Positions 27,565-37,965 of a stretch of 64,000 bases of DNA are shown in pieces. The translations under genes were made by a program, and so were the position numbers. The stretch lies in assembly GCA_918797485.1 (NCBI GenBank), contig CAKKNE010000004.1, forward strand, positions 2,542,001 to 2,606,000, read 5' to 3'. The notes below the pieces were generated by a model. The model was not told the DNA's origin and did not search any database. It saw nothing but the letters and a program-made list of their open reading frames with translations. How positions within the stretch are numbered: position 1 is the stretch's first letter; every line of letters begins with the position of its first letter. Origin of the DNA: Pelagomonas calceolata (lineage: Eukaryota > Sar > Pelagophyceae > Pelagomonadales > Pelagomonadaceae).

Positions 27565-29911
27565 ATGGTGCGCGCCGCAAGGGCAGCCCTCGCCCTCATC
27601 ACGCTACCATACGTCGATGCCGCGCTCAAGACCTACGCCAACGCCTCCACGGAACTCACCAACTTGGAGCACTTCTTCGACGCGCACCTCTCAACCGGAC
27701 TGCCGGCCTTGCTCGGCGCGCGCCCGCCCGTCGACGGTGACGTCGATAAGGCTCTCAAGGGCTGCGCGAAGACGGGCTTAGCATTGGACGCGTGCCCGGC
27801 GCTCCTGGAGGTGCTGAGCGTGCCGCGCTACGCGGCGCATGATTACGTCGCGCGGGCCGCCGGATTGAGAAATGCGTCTCAAGAAAGTGCCTCGCCCCTG
27901 TTTCTGTACGGTGGCGCCAAGGACGATGGGTGTACGCAGCCGGCGCATTCGTTATATGCTGTGCTGAAAGGCACGGCCAGTGCCACGGGCGCCTTTGGCA
28001 CGGCGAAACTGGACGACGACGCCAAGGCCATGCTCTTCGTGCCCGGGAACGACGACAAGTTGACTTTCACCGTATCAAAGGGCGCCGCCGTGCGCTTTTG
28101 TGTGGTGGACGCGTCGAACGTGCATTCAGTAAGACGCCTGGCGAAGGAGTCGCCGGACGTGCATTTCCCCCACGCCAAGTCCTTGGTCATTTCTGAGTTA
28201 TTGACAGCTTTGGATGACCCCGAGTTCGACTTCGTGATGGCGCGGTCCTACTCGGAGATGCCTTGGAGCGAATTCGCGACGCGCGTCGCCCGCGTCCGCC
28301 GCCACGCCGTCGCCGCGATCACGATTACCGCGCAGGTGGCCGCGGCCCGCGCCGGAAGAAAAACCCGTGCACCAACAAACCAAACGCCAGCGCAAGAACT
28401 TCGGGAGCTGGCAGTCCGAGCAGCGCTGGAACTGGCGCGTCGTGAGTGCCACGATTCCGGAATTACCACCCCCCGAAGTGGTCCACGCCGGCCGCGAGCG
28501 CTGCGAATTGCGACTCTCGTCGTCTTATGAGAGGAGGAAGCACGACGACCGGCCCTTTGGCTTCGAGGTCCAGTTCGAGCAGGTCACGCCACCGGATGCA
28601 AGTCTGGGCGAGGTCGCGGCGTGGGGACCCGGAGATGAGAAAGGTACGCAGCGCTTCGACGCCGCGTCGCATCGTCAAGAAAAACATGAGACGGTCTTCG
28701 CGAACCACAAGTCCTACATCGTTGATGTGAAGGACACGTTACCCGCGCGCGGCTACGTGTTTCGAGTGCGGGTGTATTACGGCGAGGTTGAAGGTCCCTG
28801 GTCCAAACCATCCGAAGAAGCTAGCACACCGGCGCGCGGCGCACCGTCAAAAATTGTTGGTTCATCAGTACAAGCTCTGGGACGGGGCCTCACGCTGACA
28901 GTACCTAGACCTTTTGATGATGGCGGTTCCACGATAAAAGGCCTCGTCCTCAGATTCAGGCACCACGATTCTGAAAACTTTCCCGGCGCCTGGCGCCATG
29001 TTGGTTCATTTGCTACGAAGGACTGGCCTTTGCAGCTAGATGTCACGAATGAACTACTGACAAGTCGAGAGGACAGTAGCCATAACCACTCCTACGAGTT
29101 CTCCGTGGCACCCTACAATCGGTTGGGTGTTGCTCCTTGGTCCGGTCCTACGGCGCCCTGCGCCACGAACAACGAAGAGAAGGCAGTATCATATGGGCAT
29201 GGGGCCTTCGATCGCCACACGCGGCACCACATTCCTACTGATGATGAACTTGTACAAATAGCAACAGAAGAAGGAAAAAAACTCTACGAAGAGGCGTCGC
29301 ACTACGTGCGGAAACATTTGGATGACTTATTTGACGAGCACGCGCACTCGGTTCACGGTCCGTTGGTTTCTATTGGTGGATCTTTAACGGCTTCCTTGGA
29401 CGTCTACGACTCGTTACATAATTATAGAAGACCAAATGCGCGGCCGGACTACTCGGCGCAGGCCTGGCTCTGCCACTGGTCTCCTAGAGGCCACAAAGCG
29501 GTGGCGGAGCTCGTCGCCGCGGACCCCCTTGATGCTTGTTCTACACATAAAAACGCGGCACCTCTACGGGGACGGGTGGTTTTAGTGAAGCGGGGACAGT
29601 GCCCCCTGGCCACGAAGGCGTTGCTGGCGCAACGGGCGGGGGCGTTAGGTGTTGTGATTGCGGACAACGGAAAGTGCACGGCCCTCGACCAGTACTGCGT
29701 GCCCGGCGCTGATAGATCAAGGGGCGAGGCCTGGGCGCGTTTGGATTTGCAAAGGCCCTGGGCCGGTGTGCATATTCCGGTCGTGTTGGTGCTTGCGGAT
29801 TCCGCGGCTCACGTGCTCGAGCACTTTCCTGTCGGTGATGGGATGAACGGGACAGTGGCCCATTCCCTCTTTTCTGAGGAGGAGGAGGCGGGGAAGGGCG
29901 GGGAGCTATAA
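27565..29911 (+). CDS. Secreted FN3 and PA-domain protein, with N-terminal cupin-like region
   Basis: The start MVRAARAALALITLP at 27565 gives a signal peptide. Exon 1 (to 28335) has a region around LFLYGGAKDDGCTQPAH that faintly resembles a JmjC/cupin-8 fold; low certainty. The reading frame then shifts. A 55-base GT-AG intron (28336-28390, CAG|GTGGCC to GCCAG|CGC) restores it, giving about 763 residues. Exon 2 has one or two fibronectin III-like repeats (RGYVFRVRVYYGEVEGPWSK; YEFSVAPYNRLGVAPWSGP). A protease-associated (PA) domain follows (GRVVLVKRGQCPLATKAL ... GALGVVIADN). The protein is probably extracellular or in the secretory pathway. The intron is my prediction; a sequencing frameshift is the alternative. 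Confidence 0.6.
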
Positions 29912-29929
29912 TATGTTACAGTAACTTGC

Positions 29930-30886
29930 CTAGGCCGCCTGCTGGACGGGCTCCGATCCCCCCAGGTCGTCGCGCGCGGGGTACGACGCGCGCAGCGCCG
30001 CGAGGCCCGCCTCGGAGACGTCGACGGCGGCCGCCGCGTCCGCGCCGGCGACGCCCGCGGTAAGGCTGCCGAGGCCCGCGAGGAACGACGCCTCGTCGCC
30101 CGGCGCCGCGGCCACCTGGACCTTGACCTCGTTCACCTTGCAGGCGATGATCGCTTCGTGGCGGCAGGCCGCGGCGATGCCCTGGCAGGCCCGCAGGTTG
30201 ATGGCCCCGAGCGCCGACCGCTTGTCGTCCGCGCCGTCGCCGACGACGAATGTGTAGGAGCCGTTCTCGTCGAGGCGCGGTAAGAGCCGCCGCGCCGCGG
30301 AGAACTGCAGCGCGGCCAATTGGCAGGCCTTTTGCGGGAAGTCTTCATCGTTGATCGTGAAGAGGCGGTCCTTGGCCAGCGTGTTCGTCTCGTCGCACTT
30401 GCCGCGGCCAGCCCACCAGCGCACGCCCGCGTGCGCCACGACGTGGTCGAGGCGCTGAGCTGTCAGATTCATGACGTTCGAGATGGTCTTGTCGGCATTT
30501 TCCGGGAGCAGGGAGCCGTGGACCGTCGCGAGGCGGTCGGGCTGGCCCAGCGTCTCGGCGAGGTGTTCCAGGCGGCTCGCCGTCCGCGAGTTGACGACGA
30601 CCAGGGCTCCCGCATCTAGCAGCCCGCGGACGAGGTTGCGGCCGACCTGTGTGCAATCGACCAGTGAGTCCTTTTTTGCACCGCCACGCCACGCAGCGAA
30701 GGCGTCGTGTAAACTTGATTGCGCACCGCCGCTGACGGTGTCGACGCCTCCCACCACCCAGCAGACCTTGCCTTCGAGCGATGCCGGCGGCGAGGTGTTG
30801 CCGCCGCCGCCCTTCAGGAAGCTGAAAAAGCTTCTCGCGTGCACGCTGCGCATCGCTGCGGTCAGGTGTCTTGTTTGAGAGAGCAT
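29930..30886 (-). CDS. Short-chain dehydrogenase-like protein, degenerate active site
   Basis: 318 residues. The N-terminus is rich in Ser/Arg/His without acidic residues, suggesting an organelle-targeting peptide. A Rossmann-type start (KVCWVVGGVDTVSGG) and LVVVNSRTASRLEHLAE fit the SDR cofactor fold. VAHAGVRWW stands where the NAG motif is expected. The catalytic YxxxK is not visible; the region reads SYTFVVGDGADDK. It is either an SDR with a changed active site or a non-catalytic NAD(P)-binding protein. It ends 19 bases from the FN3-PA gene stop. Confidence 0.5.
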   Translation of the reverse strand: MLSQTRHLTAAMRSVHARSFFSFLKGGGGNTSPPASLEGKVCWVVGGVDTVSGGAQSSLHDAFAAWRGGAKKDSLVDCTQVGRNLVRGLLDAGALVVVNSRTASRLEHLAETLGQPDRLATVHGSLLPENADKTISNVMNLTAQRLDHVVAHAGVRWWAGRGKCDETNTLAKDRLFTINDEDFPQKACQLAALQFSAARRLLPRLDENGSYTFVVGDGADDKRSALGAINLRACQGIAAACRHEAIIACKVNEVKVQVAAAPGDEASFLAGLGSLTAGVAGADAAAAVDVSEAGLAALRASYPARDDLGGSEPVQQAA

Positions 30887-31599
30887 TTTTGAAGGCTGGA
30901 TTTATCAGTAGCAGCTAATCTTATAGCTTCCGGGTAAGGAGCTTAGACCGGTTCGTTTCACCCAGTTTCGCGTCTCCAATCGATCTCTGTGCTGCGGCGT
31001 GTGCGCGCGACGCCACCGTGAGCTACAGCTCGTGGTGTCCAAGCGGAGCAGCGCCGATGGACGCTATGTTAGCTTAGCCGTGGCCTTAGGACTGCTGGCA
31101 GACGGTAGCGCCACTTGCACGGTTCTTTGAGGTCCCACTGCCCTGCAGGCAGCAGCCGCCTCCAGGTGCCGCTCGGCTAACGCAGGCTCTGATCCCGTCT
31201 CGACACGGCGTCAGCGAGGAGGGCCGAGGTCTTCTGGGAGTGCGGCCTCTAACGTCGACCGAACAGGGCTGGGCGAGGGCATCGACGCTCTCGATCAATT
31301 ACGCCGCAGCTAACTACTTTTAAACTGTGCAACTACTTTCACACACCTTTTATATATATTTTCGATTTGACTGACAAGAGAGAATCACGGCGCTCGCGGT
31401 GTAGGCTGAGCACAGGGCGGCATCGCCCGGGCTGAAACTGCGTTGCGAGCGGGACGCAAGCGCGAAAACCTAATTAATTTGTCCACTTTCCGATCGTCGT
31501 AGCCCACCAGCACCGGCTGCCGCGAAAACCACAGCGAAACGCCGCCGAAGCAAAAAGCGCGCCGCGACACGACTGCGACACGAGTCGTACATCACAACC
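30887..31599. other. 713-base divergent promoter region
   Basis: Between the SDR-like gene and the AGC kinase. AT content rises near 31310-31370 (TTTATATATATTTTCG). No full GCTAG palindrome and no supported gene. Confidence 0.4.
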
Positions 31600-33030
31600 A
31601 TGGCGGAGATGGCCATGCAAGACACGGCCATGGACGATTTGGAGATGGACGAGATGTTCGACAAACACCTGGAGGAGCACGAAGCCCCGTTTGATGATGA
31701 TCAAGCCACAGGACGCAGCAACGCAGTCCCGGCGCATGTGCAGCAGCGCCACTCCCAGTTCGACGACGTCGACGACGACGACGCGTCCATGGGCGACCTC
31801 GAGAACTACGAGGAGGCCGAGTACGTGCCTGGGAGTTCGCTGACGCCGCAAGCGTCCCTACCGCCACAAAACGATCCGTTCGGCTTCCAGCGGCAACAAC
31901 CGCAAAGCCAACCCTGGGGCGTGCCGCCGAAGCAAGGCATGAAAAGAGTTGCTAGTAGAGAATTACAACAACCTCCGACGCAAGAGGTGGCGCCTTGTGC
32001 CGCGGACTTTAAAATAATAAGAGTCATCGGCAAGGGGTCGTTTGGCAAAGTCTTCTTAGTGCGACAGGTGCGCACGAACAAGACCTTCGCCATGAAGGTG
32101 CTGAAGAAGGAGAACATCGTTAAGCGCAATCAAGTGGAACATACGCGTACGGAACGTTCGGTATTAGGCTACGTGCGCCACCCCTTCGTCGTGGGTCTGC
32201 AGATGGCCTTCCAGACGAGAGATAAGCTCTTCTTCGTGCTCGATTATTGCGCGGGCGGGGAGTTGTTCTGCCATCTACAAAGACTGGGCAAGTTCGCCGA
32301 GCCTCGGGCTCGCTTCTACACTGCCGAGTTAGTCCTAGCCTTGGCTCATGTGCACGCGTTAGGCGTGGTCTACAGAGATCTGAAACCAGAAAACGTTTTA
32401 CTGGACGCGCGAGGCCACGTGCGCCTGACCGACTTTGGCCTGAGCAAGGAGGGCGTGACGCTCCACGCGAAAGGGGCGCACTCCTTTTGTGGCACGCCGG
32501 AATACTTAGCACCGGAGATCCTAGCGAGACGGGGCCACGGCCGCGCCGTGGACTGGTGGTCGCTCGGCGCTCTATTGTATGAAATGCTCACGGGGCTACC
32601 CCCGTTCTACTCCAGAGATAGGGAGAAGCTGTTCGAGGGCATCAAGCACGGGGAATTGGGCTACCCCGGGCACTTGTCGCCGGACGCGAAGGCTATCTTG
32701 CGGGCGTTGCTGGAGCGGGACCCCGCCAGACGGCTGGGTAGTGGCCCGGGCGACGCGGATGAAATACGAGCGCACACGTTCTTCGCGAGGGTCGACTGGG
32801 ACGCTCTGTTGGACGGCACGGCGCCGCCGCCCTGGCAGCCGACCGTCGTCGGGTCGCTGGATACGTCCCAGTTCGACCGGGAGTTTACTTCCCTCCCGAT
32901 CCACTCGCCGCCGGCGCGGGCGCACGCGATGCCGCCCGGGAGCACGCCCCAGGACGACACGTTCTCGGGCTTCACCTACTCCGAGCGGCGGCTCCACCCC
33001 GGCGCGACGCCGAAGAGCGCGCGGCGCTGA
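31600..33030 (+). CDS. AGC-family Ser/Thr protein kinase (Akt/SGK/S6K-like)
   Basis: 476 residues. About 125 N-terminal residues are acidic and Gln/Pro-rich without a PH domain. The catalytic domain begins FKIIRVIGKGSFGKV, with AMKVLKKE, YRDLKPENVLL, DFG and HSFCGTPEYLAPE. The tail carries a turn-motif-like FTSLPIHSP and a hydrophobic motif TFSGFTYSE, so all three classical AGC regulatory sites are present. Inferred: a growth- or nutrient-responsive kinase activated by PDK1 and a TORC2-like input. It is a better AGC match than the kinase at 4899. The start ATG follows an ACAACC context. Confidence 0.85.
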   Translation: MAEMAMQDTAMDDLEMDEMFDKHLEEHEAPFDDDQATGRSNAVPAHVQQRHSQFDDVDDDDASMGDLENYEEAEYVPGSSLTPQASLPPQNDPFGFQRQQPQSQPWGVPPKQGMKRVASRELQQPPTQEVAPCAADFKIIRVIGKGSFGKVFLVRQVRTNKTFAMKVLKKENIVKRNQVEHTRTERSVLGYVRHPFVVGLQMAFQTRDKLFFVLDYCAGGELFCHLQRLGKFAEPRARFYTAELVLALAHVHALGVVYRDLKPENVLLDARGHVRLTDFGLSKEGVTLHAKGAHSFCGTPEYLAPEILARRGHGRAVDWWSLGALLYEMLTGLPPFYSRDREKLFEGIKHGELGYPGHLSPDAKAILRALLERDPARRLGSGPGDADEIRAHTFFARVDWDALLDGTAPPPWQPTVVGSLDTSQFDREFTSLPIHSPPARAHAMPPGSTPQDDTFSGFTYSERRLHPGATPKSARR

Positions 33031-33101
33031 TGATGGAAATTCCCCCCCGGCCGCCTTCAAGGGGCGCCCGGCCTGCCACTGTTAAACCTAGAAAAATCTA
33101 C

Positions 33102-34076
33102 CTAATCACGACACGCGCCGCGGGCCAGCATGAAGTAGTACTCGTCTCCGTCGAGGTCCTGGCGTCCCCCGATGCGATCCCGGACCCACGTGCCGACGGC
33201 CTCGATGGCCTCGTCGGCGCCGGAGAGTGCTCCCGCGTAGTGGTGCCAGGTGTGGAACATGCCCTGCCACTCCTCGAAGCGGACGCGGCCGCCGGCCTCG
33301 TGGATCCTCCCCGCCATGCGGAGGCCGTCGTCGTAGCAGATTTCCTCCGAGCCCATTTGCACGAGGGTCGGCGCCAGCCCGCGAACGTCCGCGAAGAGGG
33401 GCGACGCGCGTGGGTCGCGCGCAAGCGCCTCGTCGTCGCCGAGGTACATTTGGCGCAGCTCCGGCAACCCGGCGCAGTACGTGAACGGGTCTCGCGCGCG
33501 GCGCGTCGTCAGCGACGGCGAGCTCAGCGTGAAATCGGTGAGCGGCGAAATGGAGACGATGCCGCGGACGGTGACGTCCGCCCCGATGAGAAGGGCGCCG
33601 ACCGACAGGGATAGGTTGCCGCCCACGCTGTCGCCGATCAACACGACGTCGCGGTGCAGCGCGCGGGCGGCCCAGCGCGTCGCGCGGAGGCAGTCGTCGT
33701 GAGCCGCGGGAAAGCGGTGCTCGGGCGCGAGCCGATAGTCGACGTTCAGCACGCGCAGTCGCGAGGCCGCGCCTATGAGCCCAAAGGCCTTGGCGTGCGT
33801 CGCGGCCGAGCAGACGATGAAACCACCGCCGTGGAACGCGACGAGGGTGCCTTGTTCCAACGGGCCTGGCGGCGTGATCAGCTGAGCGCGGACGCCGTCC
33901 GCGTCTATATTTTCGACGAGGTAACCGTGCTCGCGCAACCACGCCGCGTCCGCGTCGACGCGGCCGGCACACAAGACTCGCGTCTCCGCGAGGGGCGTCG
34001 GCTGAATCGCTCTCAGCGTATCGATAATTGCGGTGAGCCGCTCGTCGTTTTTCGGCGTCATGAGAACGCCTTCCAT
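33102..34076 (-). CDS. Alpha/beta hydrolase, hormone-sensitive lipase family esterase
   Basis: 324 residues, no signal peptide. It contains HGGGFIV (oxyanion hole), GDSVGGN (nucleophile elbow with Ser), and a late MFHTWHHY that supplies the catalytic His, with an acidic residue in the preceding SEEICYDDG. This is the HSL/type IV esterase pattern. Family knowledge: hydrolysis of short acyl esters; the natural substrate is unknown. It is divergent from GlyRS with motif copy 6 in the 245-base spacer. The 3' end is 72 bases from the AGC kinase stop. Confidence 0.8.
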   Translation of the reverse strand: MEGVLMTPKNDERLTAIIDTLRAIQPTPLAETRVLCAGRVDADAAWLREHGYLVENIDADGVRAQLITPPGPLEQGTLVAFHGGGFIVCSAATHAKAFGLIGAASRLRVLNVDYRLAPEHRFPAAHDDCLRATRWAARALHRDVVLIGDSVGGNLSLSVGALLIGADVTVRGIVSISPLTDFTLSSPSLTTRRARDPFTYCAGLPELRQMYLGDDEALARDPRASPLFADVRGLAPTLVQMGSEEICYDDGLRMAGRIHEAGGRVRFEEWQGMFHTWHHYAGALSGADEAIEAVGTWVRDRIGGRQDLDGDEYYFMLARGACRD

Positions 34077-34115
34077 TTTGATCGATTCGTTGGCGGCTTA
34101 GAGCTAGGAAGAGTA

Positions 34116-34137
34116 GCTAGCGGCAAAAGACACTAGC
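34116..34137 (-). promoter_or_regulatory. Palindromic GCTAG promoter motif, copy 6
   Basis: GCTAGCGGCAA then AAGACACTAGC, 40 bases from the esterase start and 185 bases from the GlyRS start. Confidence 0.55.
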
Positions 34138-34321
34138 AAGCCAGGCGCAAGCCTCTTGCAATCGCCACTGCCGTACGTCGTCTGCGTGCAGCACAACGCC
34201 GTCAGAGCAGTGATTCATCACAGCAGCTGTCGCGCACAGCAGCATCGCTGCTTGCGAGAGGCCGTCGTGCAAGAGTAGCTCAAATCGCTGGAGAGCATAG
34301 CCAGCCAATCGAGCAGCAACC

Positions 34322-36690
34322 ATGGCCTCGATCCTCGCGCCCAACATGCATTTTGCAAAAACAGGGTCATATAGCGTCGTCGAGCCCGGCAAGCCGAAAG
34401 AAGCACCAACGCCGTCAACGGGCGGCGGCTCCGCGGCCCTCAGCGCGGCCTGCACGCGCCAAGCTAGTACCGTAAAACAGATGAAGAAGGACGGCAAGCC
34501 CGCCGATCAAATAGAAAAGGCGGTAGAGGAACTCAAGAGACTACGAGCGGAACTCGCCGTAGCGGAAAAAGCCAACGCGGGCCAGGGCACGGAGCACAAC
34601 ATCGATCGAAAGTTGTTTGATGAAACGGTCTTGAGGAGGATGTTCGTGGTCCCGGCCTTCGAGATCCACGGCGGCGTCGCGGGCCTGTTCGACTATGGAC
34701 CCCCGGGTTGCGCGCTCAAGCAAAATATTGTGGACCAGTGGCGCCGTCACTTCGTGCTCGAGGAGAAGATGCTCGAGATGGAGTGCACGTGTCTGACGCC
34801 GGAGCCCGTGTTGAAGACGTCGGGTCATGTGGATAGGTTTACTGATCTCATGGTAAAAGATATTGTTACTGGAGACTGCTACCGCGCGGACAAACTACTC
34901 GAGGATCATATTGATGACTTACTCGAGAAGGGCAACTTTTCGTCGTCCGAGGCGGATGAACACCGCAAGGTCCAGCGGCAGGCCGACGCTTATAGTCCTG
35001 AGGAGTTAGGTGCTATTCTAGAAAAGTACGGCATCAAGGCCACTACCACCGGAAACGACCTCACCAAGCCCTTCGCGTTCAACTTGATGTTCGGGACCAA
35101 GATTGGACCTTCTGGTGCATTAACGGGTTTTCTGCGACCGGAGACGGCCCAAGGCTTGTTTGTCAATTTCAAGCGGTTACTAGATTACAACAATGGGCGG
35201 GTGCCCTTTGCTGCCGCTCAAATAGGCTTGGGCTTTAGGAACGAGATCGCGCCGAAGAACGGCCTGCTGCGCGTGCGCGAGTTCACGATGGCCGAGATCG
35301 AGCATTTTGTATGTTGCCGGCGTCCTTCTACGGCGCCTTGTTCGATGTTGAGCCGTTGCGGACCGCGTCGGGCCGTTGCGGCGTGTCAGAGAGAGCGCGG
35401 TCGCGGCGATGGCGTCGAGGCGATGCCGGATGACAGCCGATGGCGTCGCCGAGAGCCCGTACGCCGTCGACGCGACTCACCCTCCACGAAACGCAGGTCA
35501 AGCCCGACGAGAAGAAGCACCCCAAGTTCGCGAACGTGTCGAACGTGACGATGAAGCTGTTCGACCGCGACGCGCAACTCGGGACCGGTATTGTTTCGAG
35601 CATGACCTGTGGTGATGCCGTTGCCAAGGGCACGATCGCCAACGAAACTTTAGCTTATTTCATGGCCAGAACGCAGTTATTCATGCTGCGGATCGGCATG
35701 AATTCAGAAAAGTTGAGATTCCGGCAACACCTGTCTACCGAGATGGCCCACTACGCCGCGGACTGCTGGGATCTGGAAATACTAACAGCTTATGGCTGGG
35801 TCGAGTGCGTGGGCCACGCGGACCGCGCGTGCTATGATCTGACGGTGCATGCGAAAGCTACCAATACGTCGGTCGAGGCCCAAAAAATGCTCGACAAAGC
35901 TGTGGAGGTTTTACAACTCACAGTGAAGCCTGATAGAAAAACGATCGGCATGACCTTCAAGAAGGACCAGAAGGCCGTCTGTTCAGCACTTGAGGGATTA
36001 GATTCCGACAAGGCTGCTGAAGTAGAAAAGGCCCACTCTGCGGGTCAGCCTTACGAGCTAGACGGGTTTAGTATTGCACCGGGCATGGTCTTATTTACGC
36101 GCAAGAAGAAGATGGTGCAGGTCGTGAAATTCACGCCTTCCGTGATCGAACCTTCGTTCGGGGTTGGGCGCATTTTACACGCTCTCTTGGAGCATTCTTT
36201 CTCTGTCCGAAAGGAAGATGCGCAGCGCGTCGTCTTCCAGTTCGCGCCGGTCGTCGCGCCCATCAAGTGCGGCGTCTACAATCTACAGAGTGGTTCGAAG
36301 TTCCCGCCTATTGTTACAAGAGTAGTAGACTTACTGACGCAAGCGGGCATCTCCACGAAGGCGGACACGTCGGGCCAGTCTGTTGGCAGAAGGTACGCGC
36401 GCGCGGATGAATTAGGCGTGCCGTTTGGCGTGACCGTCGACTTTGACACTGTTGAAGATGATACTGTTACCTTGAGAGAAAGGGACTCGATGACGCAAAG
36501 AAGGGTGCCCATCGCCGCGTTGCCGGGGTTGTTGCGGGAGTTGTGTGGGCTGGACGGCGACGTCGTGGCGTGGAAGGACGCGTTGTCGGCGTACCCGGAG
36601 GTCGGTGCTTCGGAGGCGTCGGGGCCCATTACTTTGGAGACGACGTCGCGCGGCGTCTTCTCGCGGCCGGCGGCGCTGGTGAAGAAGTGA
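34322..36690 (+). CDS. GARS: Glycyl-tRNA synthetase, eukaryotic class II
   Basis: Two exons, 34322-35308 and 35497-36690, join in frame to 726 residues. The first 90 residues include a WHEP domain (QMKKDGKPADQIEKAVEELK). Then come the class II core landmarks HVDRFTDLM, FLRPETAQGLFVNF and RVREFTMAEIEHF. Class II motif 3 and the C-terminal anticodon-binding domain lie in exon 2. The intron of 188 bases falls exactly after EIEHF, within a highly conserved block, and the downstream codon phase matches. Reads GTATGTT at the 5' end and AACGCAG at the 3' end. It charges tRNA-Gly in the cytosol and possibly an organelle; no targeting leader is obvious. Confidence 0.92.
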
Positions 36691-36737
36691 GGGGCGCGTG
36701 GGGTATAAGCTTACTCATCTTAGCCGTATTGGTTCTC

Positions 36738-37139
36738 CTACGAATTCATGGCGCGATGCCATACTTCCGCGAGCCGCCAGAATAGATCATCGTCCGACAA
36801 TGATGTAGCCCCGGGGGAGTTCTCCCGCACTCGGGCCAGCTCCTCGTCGTAGTCGAACCCGTACGCCTCTATCTCCATCCTAAGGATTCTTTCCGTGTCC
36901 CGGCGCACCGTGCGGCGATCTTGCTCCCCAAACTTGTCCTCGTACTCCTGCGTCCCCGGCTTGAGCACCTCGAGGCCCTCGATGCACACGTCAGGCGGCG
37001 GCTCCGTGAGCTCGCCGCGGCGGAAACTCTCAAGAGGTCCCCCGGGCTTGTCGAGTTGCCCAACTCTAGCAGATAATCTCCAATAGGCATCGTTCGTTCG
37101 CCTCTGCCTCGTTTCGGCCTCGTCGCACCAGCCTTGCAC
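36738..37139 (-). CDS. Unknown acidic/charged protein, 5' end incomplete
   Basis: 133 codons open to the stop at 36738. The first codon in the window of the frame is GTG, not ATG, and the frame continues upstream, so a 5' exon or a start beyond 37139 is likely. A possible acceptor is CATAGACAAG near 37150. The sequence is charged and helical (EYEDKFGEQDRRTVRRD; FDYDEELARVREN), with no recognised domain. Overlap with the opposite-strand frame starting near 37070 means at least one 5' boundary is wrong. Confidence 0.4.
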   Translation of the reverse strand: MQGWCDEAETRQRRTNDAYWRLSARVGQLDKPGGPLESFRRGELTEPPPDVCIEGLEVLKPGTQEYEDKFGEQDRRTVRRDTERILRMEIEAYGFDYDEELARVRENSPGATSLSDDDLFWRLAEVWHRAMNS

Positions 37140-37219
37140 GAAACGCGACGCCTTGTCTATGGGCGCGGCCGGACGAGTTCCCGCGGGAGTCGGACGAGCA
37201 CGAGTACGAGCACCTCGCC

Positions 37220-37933
37220 GTGTGGGAACCGACGGACGTGTCTTTCGATGTCCCTATTCCCATCGTGCCACCTGAGGCAGTGACGGAGGCAGACCCGTAT
37301 GAAGACGCGGCTGCAGGAATTCAGACAGCGTGCTATCTGGTCAGTCCCGAGACGTGGGAAATAAAGGTCCTCTGGCGCCACGGATTACCGCCGCGGGACC
37401 GCGGCGTTGCGACGATTACCCGTGGTAGGGAGGAAGGAATAATTGCGACGGGAAATCACGGCGCGGGCGTCTACCACGTCGGCGTCGCGCCGCCGCCGGC
37501 GGGGCCGCCGCGCGCGCACGGCGGTCGCCGCGTCTACGCCACGCAGCCGACCGGCTTCTGCCGCTTCAGAGCTACCGATGATCTTCGAATGCACCTTTTC
37601 CGCTTCGCCGTCAACTTTGCGCCGGCAACTAGGGAGTACCGCGGCCGCGGCCACCTCGCCAGGCTGCTGAAAAACGTCATGGAGCGCGAGACCTCCGCGC
37701 GGCGCCTGCCGCCGGCGAGGAGGTCCGCCGAGGTCTACCTCCAGCGGCGCGTCGCGATCCTCGAGAAGCAGGTCAAGTCCCTGCGACTGGCCGCCGGGGC
37801 GCTCGCCGAGGCGGCCTACCTCGGGGACACGCTGGAGCCGTCGGACTCGGAGGACGAGATGGAGGCGGAGAGCGACCTTGACAACGGCGACGAGGAGGTC
37901 ACTGATCTCGTCTCGGACGGCGAGGACGCGTAG
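37220..37933 (+). CDS. Unknown protein with coiled coil and acidic tail, 5' end incomplete
   Basis: The frame is open from about 37070 but has no ATG in frame before MHLFRF, so an upstream exon is expected; 37220 is only a GTG. The N-terminal part reads ESDEHEYEHLAVWEPTDV. A coiled coil is likely around VYLQRRVAILEKQVKSLRL. The C-terminal 40 residues are almost all Asp/Glu/Ser. No family recognised. It converges on the CAP-Gly formin gene, 33 bases away. Confidence 0.45.
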   Translation: MWEPTDVSFDVPIPIVPPEAVTEADPYEDAAAGIQTACYLVSPETWEIKVLWRHGLPPRDRGVATITRGREEGIIATGNHGAGVYHVGVAPPPAGPPRAHGGRRVYATQPTGFCRFRATDDLRMHLFRFAVNFAPATREYRGRGHLARLLKNVMERETSARRLPPARRSAEVYLQRRVAILEKQVKSLRLAAGALAEAAYLGDTLEPSDSEDEMEAESDLDNGDEEVTDLVSDGEDA

Positions 37934-37965
37934 ATGGGTAAAACCAAAACACAGTGTTAAACAGA

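Noticed and set aside
28336-28390. A frameshift or pseudogene in the FN3-PA gene
   Set aside because: A 55-base GT-AG intron of the same size class as others restores the frame; not proven, so kept as a caveat.
35309-35496. GlyRS intron as a fourth introner
   Set aside because: No terminal inverted repeats and no target-site duplication; only short words are shared.
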